Shown: positions 33,742-43,292, counted from the first letter of the stretch. The stretch is 64,000 nucleotides of DNA from Cyanomargarita calcarea GSE-NOS-MK-12-04C (GCA_019359595.1 JAHHGZ010000025.1:55223-119222), one strand, 5' to 3'. Numbers and translations: made by a program. Notes: generated from the letters alone by a model not told the origin.

Positions 33742-34281
33742 ATGAATAGCGATCACCTCCAAAGCATTTTAGCTGATTCCCCTGTTGGTACTGTATTACC
33801 TGCGATCGCCCAACTCAATCTTCCTGACTGGTGGTTGGCGGGGGGTGCGGTGCGGAACACAGTTTGGCGGGCTATTTTTGGTGAAGATTGCGGTTTAGTC
33901 ATCAATGATTTTGATATCGCCTTTTTTGATGCAGTCGGAGAACGTTCTCAAGAATTAGCAGCTAAATCTTCCCTGACTCTTCAATTTCCTAACTACCAAT
34001 TTGATGTCAAAAATCAAGCTAGTTTCGCTCGTTGGCGTACTGGTCGTCAAACTTTCACTAGTACGGAAGATGGGATTACCAATTGGTTGCACACCGCTAC
34101 TGCAACAGGTGTGAGGTTAGACGCACAAATGCAGTGGGAATTTTTCACCCCCTACGGTCTAGATGACTTGTTCAATGGTATTATCCGACCTACGCCTGCC
34201 CATATTGATAATCCAGATGCTGATAATAAAGCTGCGGGATTTTTGCAAAGATGTCCTCGTTTGCAATTAGTTGAAAAATAG
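33742..34281 (+). CDS. Nucleotidyltransferase-like protein (COG3575/NTP_transf_6)
   Basis: 179 residues. The start LPDWWLAGGAVRNTVWRAIF holds the G-G-x-x-R-N motif, followed by VINDFDIAFFD, where the D-x-D pair of nucleotidyltransferase folds binds metal. WRTGRQTFTSTEDGITNWLH-T block and GLDDLFNGIIRPTPAH near the end are typical of COG3575. The family is usually 180-200 residues and its substrate is unknown; it is related to the polymerase-beta/CCA-type transferases. The preceding 71-base gap is filled by 'cctctgcgtccctctgcg' repeats, so it may have its own promoter or be read from lnt. Confidence 0.88.
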   Translation: MNSDHLQSILADSPVGTVLPAIAQLNLPDWWLAGGAVRNTVWRAIFGEDCGLVINDFDIAFFDAVGERSQELAAKSSLTLQFPNYQFDVKNQASFARWRTGRQTFTSTEDGITNWLHTATATGVRLDAQMQWEFFTPYGLDDLFNGIIRPTPAHIDNPDADNKAAGFLQRCPRLQLVEK

Positions 34282-34526
34282 CAGGGTGTCCTGAGAATGA
34301 AGTGTAGAACCAAAATTTTTTATGGTTTGATTCTTTAATTTCATCACGCAATCATTTATATTGGAAACAATTATTTACAATATCAACTCTATATAAGACA
34401 GTCATTAATAAATATGTCCAGTAATTTTATTGTTCTGGTATCGTATTAACGTGTACTAGACAGGTAGAATTGCTGTATTTTGATGCATCAAAGAAAGTGT
34501 GGTTGCCTGTATTTAGAGGAGTGAGT

Positions 34527-35432
34527 ATGTATAAAAAATTTTTGGTTGCTTCCTTGAGTCTTTTCTTGGCAGCGGCTGTACCAGGTATGGCAGCAGCAGA
34601 GACTGTGATGCAAAAAGTAGCAAGGACTGGGGTATTCACAGCTGGAACCAGTAAAGATGCACGTCCTTTTGCCTATGCCGACAGTCAGGGAAAGTTGACT
34701 GGTTATTCTGTGGATATGCTGAATCTGATTAAAGAGCAGTTAGAAAAACAACTTGGCAAAAAAATTCAGCTAAAATTAGTCGGGCTGACTCCTGCGGAGC
34801 GTATTCCCAATATAGTTAACGGAAAAGTGGATATTGTTTGCGATGCTAGTAGTTTTACCTGGGAGCGGGATAAAAAAGTAGACTTCTCTGTCAGCTATGC
34901 GATTACCGGCACGCAATTATTAGTGAACAAGGGGAGCAATATCGGCTCTCCCGAGTCTTTGGTGGGTAAGCGAATCGGGGTATTAGCGCAAACTACAAAC
35001 GAATTGGCAATCAAGCGATCGCAACCCCGAGCGAAACTGGTTTACTTTAAGAGCAGACAAGATGGATATACTGCTTTGCAACAAGGAAAAATTGACGCTT
35101 TCGCCTCCGATAGTATTCTTTTAGAGGCGTGGTTGCAAACACAAAAAAATCCTCAAGCTTATGCGATCGCATCTGGTCGTCCTTATTCCCGAGAGGGAAT
35201 TGCTTGCATGGTTCCGGAGGATAATTCTAAGCTCCTCGATGCAGTAAATTTTTCGCTCGTTAAGTATATGCAAGGTTTTGTCAAGGGTGAAAGTAGAAAT
35301 GTTGCTATTTTTGACCGTTGGTTTGGGTTCAAAGGTGCTGTTGCTCTGAATAAAGATTTACGAGATTTAGCAATTGAAACTATGCAATTGGTTATCGAAT
35401 TTCGTGAGGAAATCCCCACAACCGAGCGGTAA
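34527..35432 (+). CDS. Family 3 extracellular solute-binding protein (polar amino acid type)
   Basis: 301 residues from the ATG at 34527, chosen because agagga lies about 9 bases upstream and the next residues form a signal peptide (MYKKFLVASLSLFLAAAVPG, cleavage near AMAAA-ET at 24-26). The mature protein shows RTGVFTAGTSKDARPFAYAD, GYSVDMLNLIKEQL, VDIVCDASSFTWERDKKVDF and GKRIGVLAQTTNELAI, the layout of periplasmic glutamate/glutamine-type binding proteins. It would capture an amino acid or related solute for an ABC importer. No permease or ATPase gene is adjacent, so it must work with components elsewhere. Substrate specificity is not deducible. Confidence 0.88.
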   Translation: MYKKFLVASLSLFLAAAVPGMAAAETVMQKVARTGVFTAGTSKDARPFAYADSQGKLTGYSVDMLNLIKEQLEKQLGKKIQLKLVGLTPAERIPNIVNGKVDIVCDASSFTWERDKKVDFSVSYAITGTQLLVNKGSNIGSPESLVGKRIGVLAQTTNELAIKRSQPRAKLVYFKSRQDGYTALQQGKIDAFASDSILLEAWLQTQKNPQAYAIASGRPYSREGIACMVPEDNSKLLDAVNFSLVKYMQGFVKGESRNVAIFDRWFGFKGAVALNKDLRDLAIETMQLVIEFREEIPTTER

Positions 35433-35526
35433 CTTGACGTTTTTCCCATCATGGAATTCGTAGAGACGTTTCGACTAAACGTCTTTACAATGCAAAATGA
35501 TACTTTAATCTCCGAATAAACTCGTA

Positions 35527-35964
35527 ATGACATCAGCCGAGACACAAATTCACTTCAAAGACACCCGCGACATAGCTCTTAATAGCATCCTAGCGCTTTA
35601 TAAAGCCAATCAATGGTCATCAGCAGATAAACCAGAATTGCTTTACAAAGCCTTAATGAACTCTCATTCGCTGATTTCTGCATGGGATAGCGATCGCCTA
35701 GTGGGTTTGGGGAATGCAATTTCTGACGGCTTTTTGGTGGTATACTATCCACATTTGCTCGTCTTGCCAGAATATCAACGTCAGGGTATCGGTAGCAGTA
35801 TTATTCAGCTTTTGACATCTCGCTATACAGGTTTTCATCAGCATATTTTGCTAGCAGATAGGCTAGCATTTGGCTTCTACAAAAAGTGTGGTTTTGAACG
35901 TGCTGGCAAAACTGAGCCGATGTGGATTTATCAACCCGAAACTGGATTTATGGGTATATCTTAA
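35527..35964 (+). CDS. GNAT family N-acetyltransferase
   Basis: 145 residues. The acetyl-CoA-binding motif is clear: VYYPHLLVLPEYQRQGIGSSIIQLL, with the R-x-G-x-G/A pattern as R-Q-G-I-G, followed by ILLADRLAFGFYKKCGFERA, the usual last helix and F-Y-x-K-x-G-F motif. N-terminal ALYKANQWSSADKPELLYKAL resembles the small YpeA/ElaA-like acetyltransferases seen in many cyanobacteria. The substrate is unknown. It begins 94 bases after the solute-binding gene; in between sits a small hairpin (gagacgtttcgactaaacgtctt) that could act as a terminator. Confidence 0.88.
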   Translation: MTSAETQIHFKDTRDIALNSILALYKANQWSSADKPELLYKALMNSHSLISAWDSDRLVGLGNAISDGFLVVYYPHLLVLPEYQRQGIGSSIIQLLTSRYTGFHQHILLADRLAFGFYKKCGFERAGKTEPMWIYQPETGFMGIS

Positions 35965-36064
35965 GGCTAATATCCAGCAAGAGGGCGATACCATAGAAGA
36001 TGGAAGACATACGGGCATCGCGTTAGCTTGAATGAATAGTTAAGTTAATTTTATAAGTCTATCA

Positions 36065-37234
36065 ATGAGTCAAAGCTTAAGCGTCGCGATTGCGAATAAG
36101 GAAGCTGTTAGCAAACAGCCTTCTGTTAAGCAGCTACTTATCTTGGGATGGGAAATACTTCTAGCATTACCTCTAGGTTTAATCTTCTCCCGGTTCAATA
36201 TTGGAGGAGTTGCTTGGATATTTGCTGGAATTGCCTCCGGTGCATTGATATTTCAAAGCTGTCGAATTTTTTACGATTATTTCCCCAACCCTCACCCGAA
36301 CGCCAGAAAAATTGGCATGATACTTGTCGGGTTGACTATCGGTTCTTCAAATGCCCACGCTAACTTCGTTAATGTCGCAGCTGGTGTTCCTGTCTTCCTG
36401 ATACTCACCTGCTTCTTACTGCTAAGTGGTGCCATCATTGGCTACTTTTACTCCCGGCTGACTAAAATCAACCTCTTGACAGCAATGTTAGCGACAGTTC
36501 CCGGTGGCGTGGGAATTATGGCCGCCTTAGCCGCCGATTACGGCAGAAATGTCACCTTAGTTGCACTAGTTCAAGTGATTCGCGTCACTTCCGTAGTATT
36601 ACTTATACCTTTTGTTGCTAGAGTATCTTCTTTTGGTAGCAGTTTAAATCCGCAAACACTCCCAGCCAAAGGTGTTTTATTCAGTCTCGAACCATCATAT
36701 TTAGGATTGCTTATATTAGCACTGTTAATCAGTGGATTAGTAGTTTATCTTGCACTTTTATGCAAAATTCCCGCCGCCCCCTTTTTTGGGGCATTATTAG
36801 TTGGGATAGGGTTTAATCCAATATTAAATTTGCTGCCATTTGTCACTGATATTAACTTTACTCCACCACCATTAATCAACTTACTCGGTCAAATCCTCTT
36901 AGGAATTACCATCGGTGAGTATTGGGGAGACAAACCTCAGCTTGAGAAACAAACTATCACCTACGCCTTCATGTCCGTAGGAATGACCCTGATTGCGGGG
37001 GCGATCGCTGCCATACTTGCAATGCAGTTAACCTCTTGGGATTGGTTAACTTGTTTGTTAGTAACAGCACCCGGAGGTTCAGCAGAAATTATCTTAGTAG
37101 CGCTAGCCTTAAATCATAACGTCGAGATAGTCACGGCCGGTCATTTAGTGCGACTGATTGCGATTAACTGTTCCCTACCACTTTGGATATTCCTATTTCG
37201 CCGTCTCGATAATAAGTTAGAAGAAGCAGCATAA
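36065..37234 (+). CDS. AbrB family (COG3180) membrane protein
   Basis: 389 residues with about ten membrane helices in two similar halves, each with a G-x-x-x-A-x-x-P-G-G motif: LLTAMLATVPGGVGIMAALA in the first half and TCLLVTAPGGSAEIILVALA in the second. This duplication marks the COG3180 family (often named AbrB or putative ammonia monooxygenase/permease), not related to the DNA-binding AbrB. It is probably an integral inner-membrane protein, perhaps a transporter or regulator. The name 'ammonia monooxygenase' rests on an old association. No partner is adjacent. Confidence 0.85.
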   Translation: MSQSLSVAIANKEAVSKQPSVKQLLILGWEILLALPLGLIFSRFNIGGVAWIFAGIASGALIFQSCRIFYDYFPNPHPNARKIGMILVGLTIGSSNAHANFVNVAAGVPVFLILTCFLLLSGAIIGYFYSRLTKINLLTAMLATVPGGVGIMAALAADYGRNVTLVALVQVIRVTSVVLLIPFVARVSSFGSSLNPQTLPAKGVLFSLEPSYLGLLILALLISGLVVYLALLCKIPAAPFFGALLVGIGFNPILNLLPFVTDINFTPPPLINLLGQILLGITIGEYWGDKPQLEKQTITYAFMSVGMTLIAGAIAAILAMQLTSWDWLTCLLVTAPGGSAEIILVALALNHNVEIVTAGHLVRLIAINCSLPLWIFLFRRLDNKLEEAA

Positions 37235-37409
37235 GGACGGCAGGGGTTTGATAGGCATTTTTCGCTTCACTAACACGCAAAGTCTGCCGGGAAAGATTCT
37301 CCCTTGTCCCCCCTGCTCCGTGCCCCCCTTCTCTTGCTTATGAAGGTCACAGCGTCTCCCCATTTTCAGGATATCCTGGTTCTAGTTAAATACTCAAAAT
37401 AGGGTGTAT

Positions 37410-38228
37410 ATGGTTAGTCAAACTCAAGAATTTGATGCTTCCCAATGGGTGAAAACTCGTTCATCTCTCGACCCCAATCAATCAAATTTTCTCATCTGGG
37501 CTGGTAAAATATATGCTTTTGTGCCTGGTGAAAAGCGAAAACTTTTATTTAAAATCGTTGGAATGAGTGCGAGTCGATGCATTCTGACAAAAGAAGGTAG
37601 CTGGGATTTTACTTCTAGAGAATTGACTTATTATCTCAACCCAGAAACGGATGAAGTTTTGCGGAAATGGGAAAATCCTTGGACTAAGGAAACAGTCACT
37701 GTAGTACATGTGGCCAATAATCCCGTACAGGGTAACTTTCAAGGCAAATTCCCAGCACAAGTTCAGGGTGACAGTACAACTTTTGTATTTGATATATTTC
37801 CAACTTATCCGAATCCTCTGGCTAAAGATCCAAAATTTGCTGAATATTCCCCAAATCCGAATTATCAAGCCGCAGAATTATTTAAAATTACCGTCCCCAC
37901 GGCAGATTTATTAAATTCGGAACTTCTTTCAGTATCTCAACTCCGGCTGGGTTGGGATAGAATTGGTCAATGGGTTCCTTGGATGAAAATGGGAAATCAA
38001 CCCGGTAATCTCATCTACAGTGCTTATGGCAGCAAAGTTAATGGTTTCAATGAATTGCCACAACTACTGCAAGATGAAATTAATACGCGAGTTGGGCTAT
38101 ATAAAAACGCGCCAAAAGCTTTTTTAGATGTCGAAGAAGATATGACTTCTTGGTTGTATTTTCAACAGCATTTTGATGCTTATTTAGCTGGGGAAATCTT
38201 TCCCCTTCCTGTAGGAGAAGAAACTTAG
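37410..38228 (+). CDS. DUF1838 family protein
   Basis: 272 residues from the ATG at 37410 (an in-frame GTG at 37404 is possible). The family pattern is seen in YAFVPGEKRKLLFKIVGMSA, SWDFTSRELTYYLNPETDEV, WENPWTKETVTVVHVANNPV and the tryptophan-rich RIGQWVPWMKMGNQPGNLIY, followed by LLQDEINTRVGLYKNAP. DUF1838 proteins are about 260-290 residues, occur in cyanobacteria and some fungi and proteobacteria, and have no known function. No signal peptide is evident. It is a single gene between repeat-rich gaps, with an AT-rich 5' region. Confidence 0.85.
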   Translation: MVSQTQEFDASQWVKTRSSLDPNQSNFLIWAGKIYAFVPGEKRKLLFKIVGMSASRCILTKEGSWDFTSRELTYYLNPETDEVLRKWENPWTKETVTVVHVANNPVQGNFQGKFPAQVQGDSTTFVFDIFPTYPNPLAKDPKFAEYSPNPNYQAAELFKITVPTADLLNSELLSVSQLRLGWDRIGQWVPWMKMGNQPGNLIYSAYGSKVNGFNELPQLLQDEINTRVGLYKNAPKAFLDVEEDMTSWLYFQQHFDAYLAGEIFPLPVGEET

Positions 38229-38263
38229 TTGTTTTAACCGCAGAGTCCACAGAAGAAGAGTAA

Positions 38264-38411
38264 TATCATGTTCGGTAAATCACTTATATTTCCCCAATAA
38301 CCCCACCCCTTTATCCCCGAGAGCGTATGCGGGGAGGGGACTATTGGACAGCTTTACGGGGGTGGGCTTGGTGTGAATGCAGGTATTACAACTAATCATC
38401 CGAACATGATA
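38264..38411. mobile_element. 148-bp MITE with 12-bp perfect terminal repeats
   Basis: Ends are tatcatgttcgg and ccgaacatgata, an exact inverted pair. A 3-bp direct repeat TAA (38261-38263 and 38412-38414) flanks the element. The interior has GC-rich blocks around 'ccccgagagcgtatgcggggaggggac' cut by small inverted repeats and no reading frame. It separates the DUF1838 and YdcF genes and may also serve as their shared terminator region. The TNA target resembles that of the 112-bp MITE but the ends differ. Confidence 0.78.
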
Positions 38412-38462
38412 TAATAAACTTATTAGACATCTGGTCGTTTTTTCATTTTCACCAGATGTCTC

Positions 38463-39059
38463 TTAAATCTTCAATAATAGATAAACAAAATAAAAATACG
38501 TTTCTCGCATCAAAAATGGAAACTGACTGTTCAAGCTTTGATATCGTGTCGTAGGTGTTGGAGAGGGATATGCATCCATCCCCAAATTTTTTGCCATTAA
38601 AACCGCTCGTTTCAAGTGTAATGGATCGCTAACAATAAGAATTTTAGTTAACTGGTTAGCAACAGCAACTTCTTGAGCATATTTAAGATTTTGTTGAGTA
38701 GTTCGAGATTCAGTTTCAGTTAAAATATCAGCTTCTAAAACTCCTCGTGCTATAGCATATTTTTTGCCAACAATTGATTCAGCTATTTCCTGATTTGCAC
38801 CAACTCCACCAGTAAAAATAATTTTGCGAACATCAGTATTTTTATAGAGAGTAATTGCATGGTTAATTCGTTCTTGAAAAACTGGTGATGCTTCCTTATG
38901 CCAAACTTCCGCACCTAAAACTATGGCTGCATCTGCTTTAATAATATGACTTTCGTTTCCATAAACATAAATAAGAATAGCAGTTGATACGAATATTATA
39001 ATTAGCGTAGATGTGAAACCAAGCAAAACAAAAAATAACCGTTTCTTTTTATTGGGCAT
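38463..39059 (-). CDS. YdcF/SanA family (DUF218) membrane-anchored protein
   Basis: 198 residues. An N-terminal membrane anchor (about 8-33, FFVLLGFTSTLIIIFVSTAI) is followed by the DUF218 domain: ADAAIVLGAEVWHKEASPVF, RINHAITLYKNTDVRKIIFT, GGVGANQEIAESIVGKKYAI, then TQQNLKYAQEVAV and VSDPLHLKRAVLMAKNLGMD. SanA-like members affect cell-envelope barrier function, and relatives may bind nucleotide-like or lipid-linked ligands; the biochemical role is not settled. Probably periplasmic, held by the anchor. It is followed closely upstream by the VOC gene on the same strand (18-base gap), suggesting one transcript. Confidence 0.88.
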   Translation of the reverse strand: MPNKKKRLFFVLLGFTSTLIIIFVSTAILIYVYGNESHIIKADAAIVLGAEVWHKEASPVFQERINHAITLYKNTDVRKIIFTGGVGANQEIAESIVGKKYAIARGVLEADILTETESRTTQQNLKYAQEVAVANQLTKILIVSDPLHLKRAVLMAKNLGMDAYPSPTPTTRYQSLNSQFPFLMRETYFYFVYLLLKI

Positions 39060-39077
39060 TGCGGCAAAAAACTCAAT

Positions 39078-40085
39078 TTAACATCCCATTAACGTCCAGA
39101 AATATCCATCCGGTGCAATAAAAGAAAAACTTTTTTCTCCAAATTCATTACTCACAATATCTGTAATTTGTTCAGCCTGACTTGCTTTGATTCGTTCTAC
39201 ATATTGCTGCAACTCACCAACGCGATAGGTGTACAAACACATTCCCAAACAACCGGGATTTGCTGCTTGAAATTGCGAATTTAATTGCATACAATCTGGG
39301 AATCTAATTATATAAAGTCTGCCTGAACGTGCCGCCATAAAATCTGTAATTGAAGAACGGGGGTCGTCAAAAGCAGTGACAATAAACTTTTCTCCTGGTT
39401 CTAAATCAAAAAATTCTCTCCCAGCCAGCGAAGATTCATAACTAGTTTCGACATCATCACGAACCCGCAGTAGACCCAAAACTTCTTCATAAAATTTCAG
39501 AGTTTCTTTACTATCATCTTGAATTATCATCCCCATGTGGGTAAATTGGCTAGTTTTGAAAGTCGCACTTTGATTTATATTTCCGTAATCGGGTAGTGAA
39601 TAGCCAAACCTTTGAAATAGAACCTGTCGGGTTAAAGGTTGCAGCAGCAACATTTCTCGTACTCCCACTGCGACATCAACAAAAGGGCGAGTTTTTCTAT
39701 CTTTGTTGTAAATAACTTCCCAGTAAGGGTTACTGTATTTGATAGGTAAACCAGATGAAGAAGCCTCTTCAGCTTGATTTAAAATATTTAATATATCGGT
39801 AGTTAGAGTTGTAGCCCAACGACTTCCCTTGACTTTCATTGACCCAATTCCTAACCCTTCATTTGTAGGGTTTTGCCAAACCATCAGCCGAATTAAACCA
39901 TGATCTGAATTTTGGTGGTAGAGACGAATTGAGTGTAAAGCTGAATTTACTCCATATAGTTCCTTGGCTATTTCTGCTGATAATTCACCCGTTTGACCAA
40001 TGTGGTAGCCAAATTGCTCCCAATATTGAACCGCAGAAATTGGCTCTTGAACACCAATGCACACTTCATAAATACCTTCAATCAT
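39078..40085 (-). CDS. Two-domain glyoxalase-like (VOC superfamily) protein
   Basis: 335 residues. The C-terminal half carries a recognisable VOC module: FKTSQFTHMGMIIQDDSKET (with a histidine metal-ligand position), LKFYEEVLGLLRVRDDVETS and ending VSNEFGEKSFSFIAPDGYFW. The N-terminal half (YEVCIGVQEPISAVQYWEQF-GYHIGQTGEL) has a weaker copy of the same fold. VOC proteins include glyoxalase I, extradiol dioxygenases and resistance proteins; the exact reaction cannot be inferred and key metal residues are only partly recognisable. It lies just upstream of the YdcF-like gene on the same strand. Confidence 0.7.
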   Translation of the reverse strand: MIEGIYEVCIGVQEPISAVQYWEQFGYHIGQTGELSAEIAKELYGVNSALHSIRLYHQNSDHGLIRLMVWQNPTNEGLGIGSMKVKGSRWATTLTTDILNILNQAEEASSSGLPIKYSNPYWEVIYNKDRKTRPFVDVAVGVREMLLLQPLTRQVLFQRFGYSLPDYGNINQSATFKTSQFTHMGMIIQDDSKETLKFYEEVLGLLRVRDDVETSYESSLAGREFFDLEPGEKFIVTAFDDPRSSITDFMAARSGRLYIIRFPDCMQLNSQFQAANPGCLGMCLYTYRVGELQQYVERIKASQAEQITDIVSNEFGEKSFSFIAPDGYFWTLMGC

Positions 40086-40153
40086 ATGAATTTTAGATTT
40101 TCGGTCATCATCTAATATGATAAGTCCAATTTACCAACTCCACTAACCAATAA

Positions 40154-42427
40154 CTATTCCTGAATTAGTTTCAAATCTTGGAGGACAGCAGCGGCTGATT
40201 GATAGCGATCGCTAAAATGATAGAGTACCATCTTGTCTAATATCGCCGCCAATTCTTCGCTAATTTCCGCCCATTGACGCCACATTATAGTACCAGTTTC
40301 TTCATTTGGCTGGAGTTGGTGGGGCATCACACCAGTTACTGCTTGAATTGCAATCATCCCTAGGGCGTAAATATCACTGGAGAGGCGAGGATGACCTGCA
40401 AATTGTTCTGGTGGTGCATAACCCCGCGTTCCGATGGCAACTGTGACTAGTTCGGTTTCTTTGCTTGTCGGTGGTTGCATCATTTTTACTGCACCAAAGT
40501 CAATCAATACCAGTCGATTATCTACACTGGATCTAATAATATTACCAGGTTTAATATCGCGGTGAATTACACGATGCTCGTGGACAAATGCTAGAACTTC
40601 TAATATTTGTTTGAGCATATCAATAACAAAGGATTCTTTCTGCACCTCAGAATGTGGCGGTAACTCCTCATTCAAAGTATGTCCTTCAATATATTCTTGA
40701 ACTAAATAAAATTCTTGGTTATCTTCAAAATATGCCAACAATTCTGGAATTTGCCTATGTTTGCCTAAAACTTCTAAAATTTCTGCTTCTGTATTAAATA
40801 ATCTTCTGGCAACTTGCAGAAATTTAGTGTCCCGACGAGCTGGCATTAGTTGTTTAACTACACAAATTGGATTGCCCGGTCGCTGAGTATCTTCTGCTAA
40901 ATAAGTACAACCAAATCCACCGGAAGCCAGAACTTTATCAATTTTATAACGCCCACCCAAAAGTAGATCGCCCGTCAGTCTTGTTGGTGCATTCGTTATT
41001 GGGGAAAGATGATGATGTGAATCTTGAATGCCGGAATTTTCTTTTAAAAGTAGATTTAATTGTTCAATCGCCTCTTGTTGTTTTTCTACTTCTAAAAAAA
41101 TATATTTAGTTCGCTGTTGGGTTCGATATACAGTGTAAACCATCACACCCAACCCAGTAATTACTAAGGAGAGAGCAGGCGGCACCACAGGTACCCACCC
41201 CCCTTTAAGAAAGATGAAAAAGCACAGTCCCACCAAACCACTGAGAGTCACACCGGACACCACCACCAACACTAAAGGATGTCGCAGTCGCAAAGCTAAA
41301 ACACTCCCCACCATTGCCCAGCCCCACACCCATAGATATTCACCCCAATCAGACCAATACCAGATTATGGGGCGACCATCCAACACAGCACTGATGATTT
41401 GACTTGCGATGTGTGCATGAACAAATACAGCAGGCATTTTTGAAGGCTGATCTGATGCACTGCTGTAGGGGGTGTAGAAGCCACCCGGAGGAATAGTGGA
41501 AGCAGTAGTACCAATAATAACAAGACGGTCTTTGATTAATTTGGAGTCTACCTGACCGTTCAAAACTTCTACGAAAGTGAATGTTTGAGCAATGTTACGA
41601 GTATTGCGGTAATTTAAAAGTATTTGATAACCTCCGGTATCAATACCTTTGTAGCTGCCTGAATTTGGTGATAGAGCCGGGAAGATGGTTTTACCTAGTT
41701 TATAATTATTTGTATCTTTTAAATTAAATTCAATATTTTGTTTCTTAAAATAGTTCCATGCTAATACGGATGCAAAAGAATATTTTGTTGTACATTTTCC
41801 TTTCGCGGGGGTGGCAAATAACAAAGCGCGACGGAGAATTTGATTATCTTGGTCGTCAGGAATCACATTGCTAAAGCCTACATACTCTTCATCAAAATTT
41901 GGTGGTTGTAAAATGTCTTTTTTGCCTAGACTGTCCATCAAACAGATAGCAATAATATTTTTTTTATCTTTAACCCCAGCCGCTAAATTTTTCTGTTCGG
42001 GTCGATAAATATCTAACCCAATAACACGGGGTTGATAAGATTCTAGTTTCACTAATAACTTATTAACAGTCTCATCCGATAGAGGCCATTTGTCACCTTC
42101 ATCGATAGTCACCAGCACAATCCGTTCATCAGGTTTTTCTTCTTGACGAGAAAGCAACATCTGGTCATAAGCTTTTAACTCCCACGACTGCAACCATTTC
42201 AGTTCCCGAACTCCCCAAATAAAAGTGGTGACTCCCAAACTGCTAAGAAGAATACTTAGCAGCCAGCTTTTGGATTTATTGTCGGCAATACCAGCACTAT
42301 CGCTGCCAACAAGAGGCTGGTTAAATCTTGGTTGCAAGCGAGTGCCTTTGCCATCTGCGATAATTTGCCCTGGACTTTTCCGAATTGCCAACACGGTACG
42401 CAGTTTTTGAAATAGACCATTCATCAT
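40154..42427 (-). CDS. CHASE2 domain serine/threonine protein kinase
   Basis: 757 residues beginning with two adjacent ATG codons (42427, 42424). A membrane helix at 56-73 leads into an extracytoplasmic CHASE2 sensor (about 80-355; RIVLVTIDEGDKWPLSDETV, PRVIGLDIYRP, RLVIIGTTASTIPPGGFYTP). Three helices follow (about 365-433), a short coiled segment, then a complete kinase domain from about 492: glycine loop SGGFGCTYL, lysine 525 (CVVKQL), catalytic loop HRDIKPGN (622-629) and DFG (643-645), then GTRGYAPPEQFAG. It should sense an envelope or periplasmic signal and phosphorylate cytoplasmic targets. Cyanobacteria have many such kinases; the ligand is unknown. Monocistronic. Confidence 0.94.
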   Translation of the reverse strand: MMNGLFQKLRTVLAIRKSPGQIIADGKGTRLQPRFNQPLVGSDSAGIADNKSKSWLLSILLSSLGVTTFIWGVRELKWLQSWELKAYDQMLLSRQEEKPDERIVLVTIDEGDKWPLSDETVNKLLVKLESYQPRVIGLDIYRPEQKNLAAGVKDKKNIIAICLMDSLGKKDILQPPNFDEEYVGFSNVIPDDQDNQILRRALLFATPAKGKCTTKYSFASVLAWNYFKKQNIEFNLKDTNNYKLGKTIFPALSPNSGSYKGIDTGGYQILLNYRNTRNIAQTFTFVEVLNGQVDSKLIKDRLVIIGTTASTIPPGGFYTPYSSASDQPSKMPAVFVHAHIASQIISAVLDGRPIIWYWSDWGEYLWVWGWAMVGSVLALRLRHPLVLVVVSGVTLSGLVGLCFFIFLKGGWVPVVPPALSLVITGLGVMVYTVYRTQQRTKYIFLEVEKQQEAIEQLNLLLKENSGIQDSHHHLSPITNAPTRLTGDLLLGGRYKIDKVLASGGFGCTYLAEDTQRPGNPICVVKQLMPARRDTKFLQVARRLFNTEAEILEVLGKHRQIPELLAYFEDNQEFYLVQEYIEGHTLNEELPPHSEVQKESFVIDMLKQILEVLAFVHEHRVIHRDIKPGNIIRSSVDNRLVLIDFGAVKMMQPPTSKETELVTVAIGTRGYAPPEQFAGHPRLSSDIYALGMIAIQAVTGVMPHQLQPNEETGTIMWRQWAEISEELAAILDKMVLYHFSDRYQSAAAVLQDLKLIQE

Positions 42428-42581
42428 AGCTTTGCAGCAATAGCCTAACTTTGGTAGATGTTGCGGGATAAATAAATTACCCCTGGTGTTATTTAATGTA
42501 GCAATTTCGCAGCTTCAAGGAGACTGTTATTTTCACTACCAAAAGGAAAAGCTTGCTATGAATGCTATTCACGACCCTGAG

Positions 42582-42818
42582 TTATATCAAATCCCGGTAA
42601 TCACTTATACCTCTCGCAGTCTCAACAAGCGCACCCTTCCTTGGTGCAAAATGTAAGTTAATTTGTCCCATTCCTCTGCTCCCGGTTGCTGTAATGGCTT
42701 CGAGAATTGGATAGCGTTCAGCGCCGACAATCACGGTTCGCATTATTCCCATATACTTAGCGTTCGAGCTTAAGGAAGCGTCATCAACAAAATTCATTGT
42801 TAGAATACGACCATACAT
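42582..42818 (-). CDS. Uncertain small protein
   Basis: 78 codons from an ATG at 42818: MYGRILTMNFVDDASLSSNA, then IMRTVIVGAERYPILEAITA and GQINLHFAPRKGAL. The start vaguely resembles small antibiotic-biosynthesis-monooxygenase-like proteins (M-Y-A/G-R-x-x-T-M), but I cannot confirm this. The base composition is more GC-rich than its surroundings. It lies between the kinase gene and the HigBA pair with no clear ribosome-binding site. It could be a decayed gene. Confidence 0.3.
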   Translation of the reverse strand: MYGRILTMNFVDDASLSSNAKYMGIMRTVIVGAERYPILEAITATGSRGMGQINLHFAPRKGALVETARGISDYRDLI

Positions 42819-42905
42819 CGAACGACACCCATCACCACAAAAATGTAACTTTCAGATTTAAAATGGACTTGAATCCATATGGTTTTAAAGTCATAATATT
42901 AAAGT

Positions 42906-43292
42906 ATGGCGTGGAAAGTTTTATTTCATGAAGAATTTGAGCCTGAGTTCTATGAGCTTCCTCAAGGGGTTCAAGACGAATTACTTGCTTATGCAAAATT
43001 GCTTGAATGCCAAGGTCCGCATCTTAAAAGACCTCACGCTGATACACTTAATGGTTCCTGTTATGACAATATGAAGGAGCTTCGCTTTAAGGTGGCAAAC
43101 GGGGTGTGGCGAGTAGCTTTTGCTTTTGATCCAAAACGGCAAGCAATATTACTTGTGGCTGGGGATAAAGCAGGAACAAGTCAAAAACGATTTTACAAAC
43201 AACTTATAGCAAAAGCTGATAAACGATTTGGCGAGCATCTGAGTCGATTGCAAGAAGAAGGAGAAAAAGGTGATGGCGAAGAATCTCAATGA
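42906..43292 (+). CDS. HigB/RelE-like toxin (phage-derived Gp49-like family)
   Basis: 128 residues. The start VLFHEEFEPEFYELPQGVQD, then LLECQGPHLKRPHADTLNGS, MKELRFKVANGVWRVAFAFD and ILLVAGDKAGTSQKRFYKQL follow the RelE-superfamily Gp49/HigB pattern, where the conserved lysine/arginine pairs (K-E-L-R-F, W-R-V) cut mRNA on the ribosome. The C-terminus has an extra charged tail (EEGEKGDGEESQ). It overlaps the XRE antitoxin gene by 20 bases, the toxin coming first, as is normal for HigBA and unlike parDE. An active toxin needs its partner. Confidence 0.88.
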   Translation: MAWKVLFHEEFEPEFYELPQGVQDELLAYAKLLECQGPHLKRPHADTLNGSCYDNMKELRFKVANGVWRVAFAFDPKRQAILLVAGDKAGTSQKRFYKQLIAKADKRFGEHLSRLQEEGEKGDGEESQ

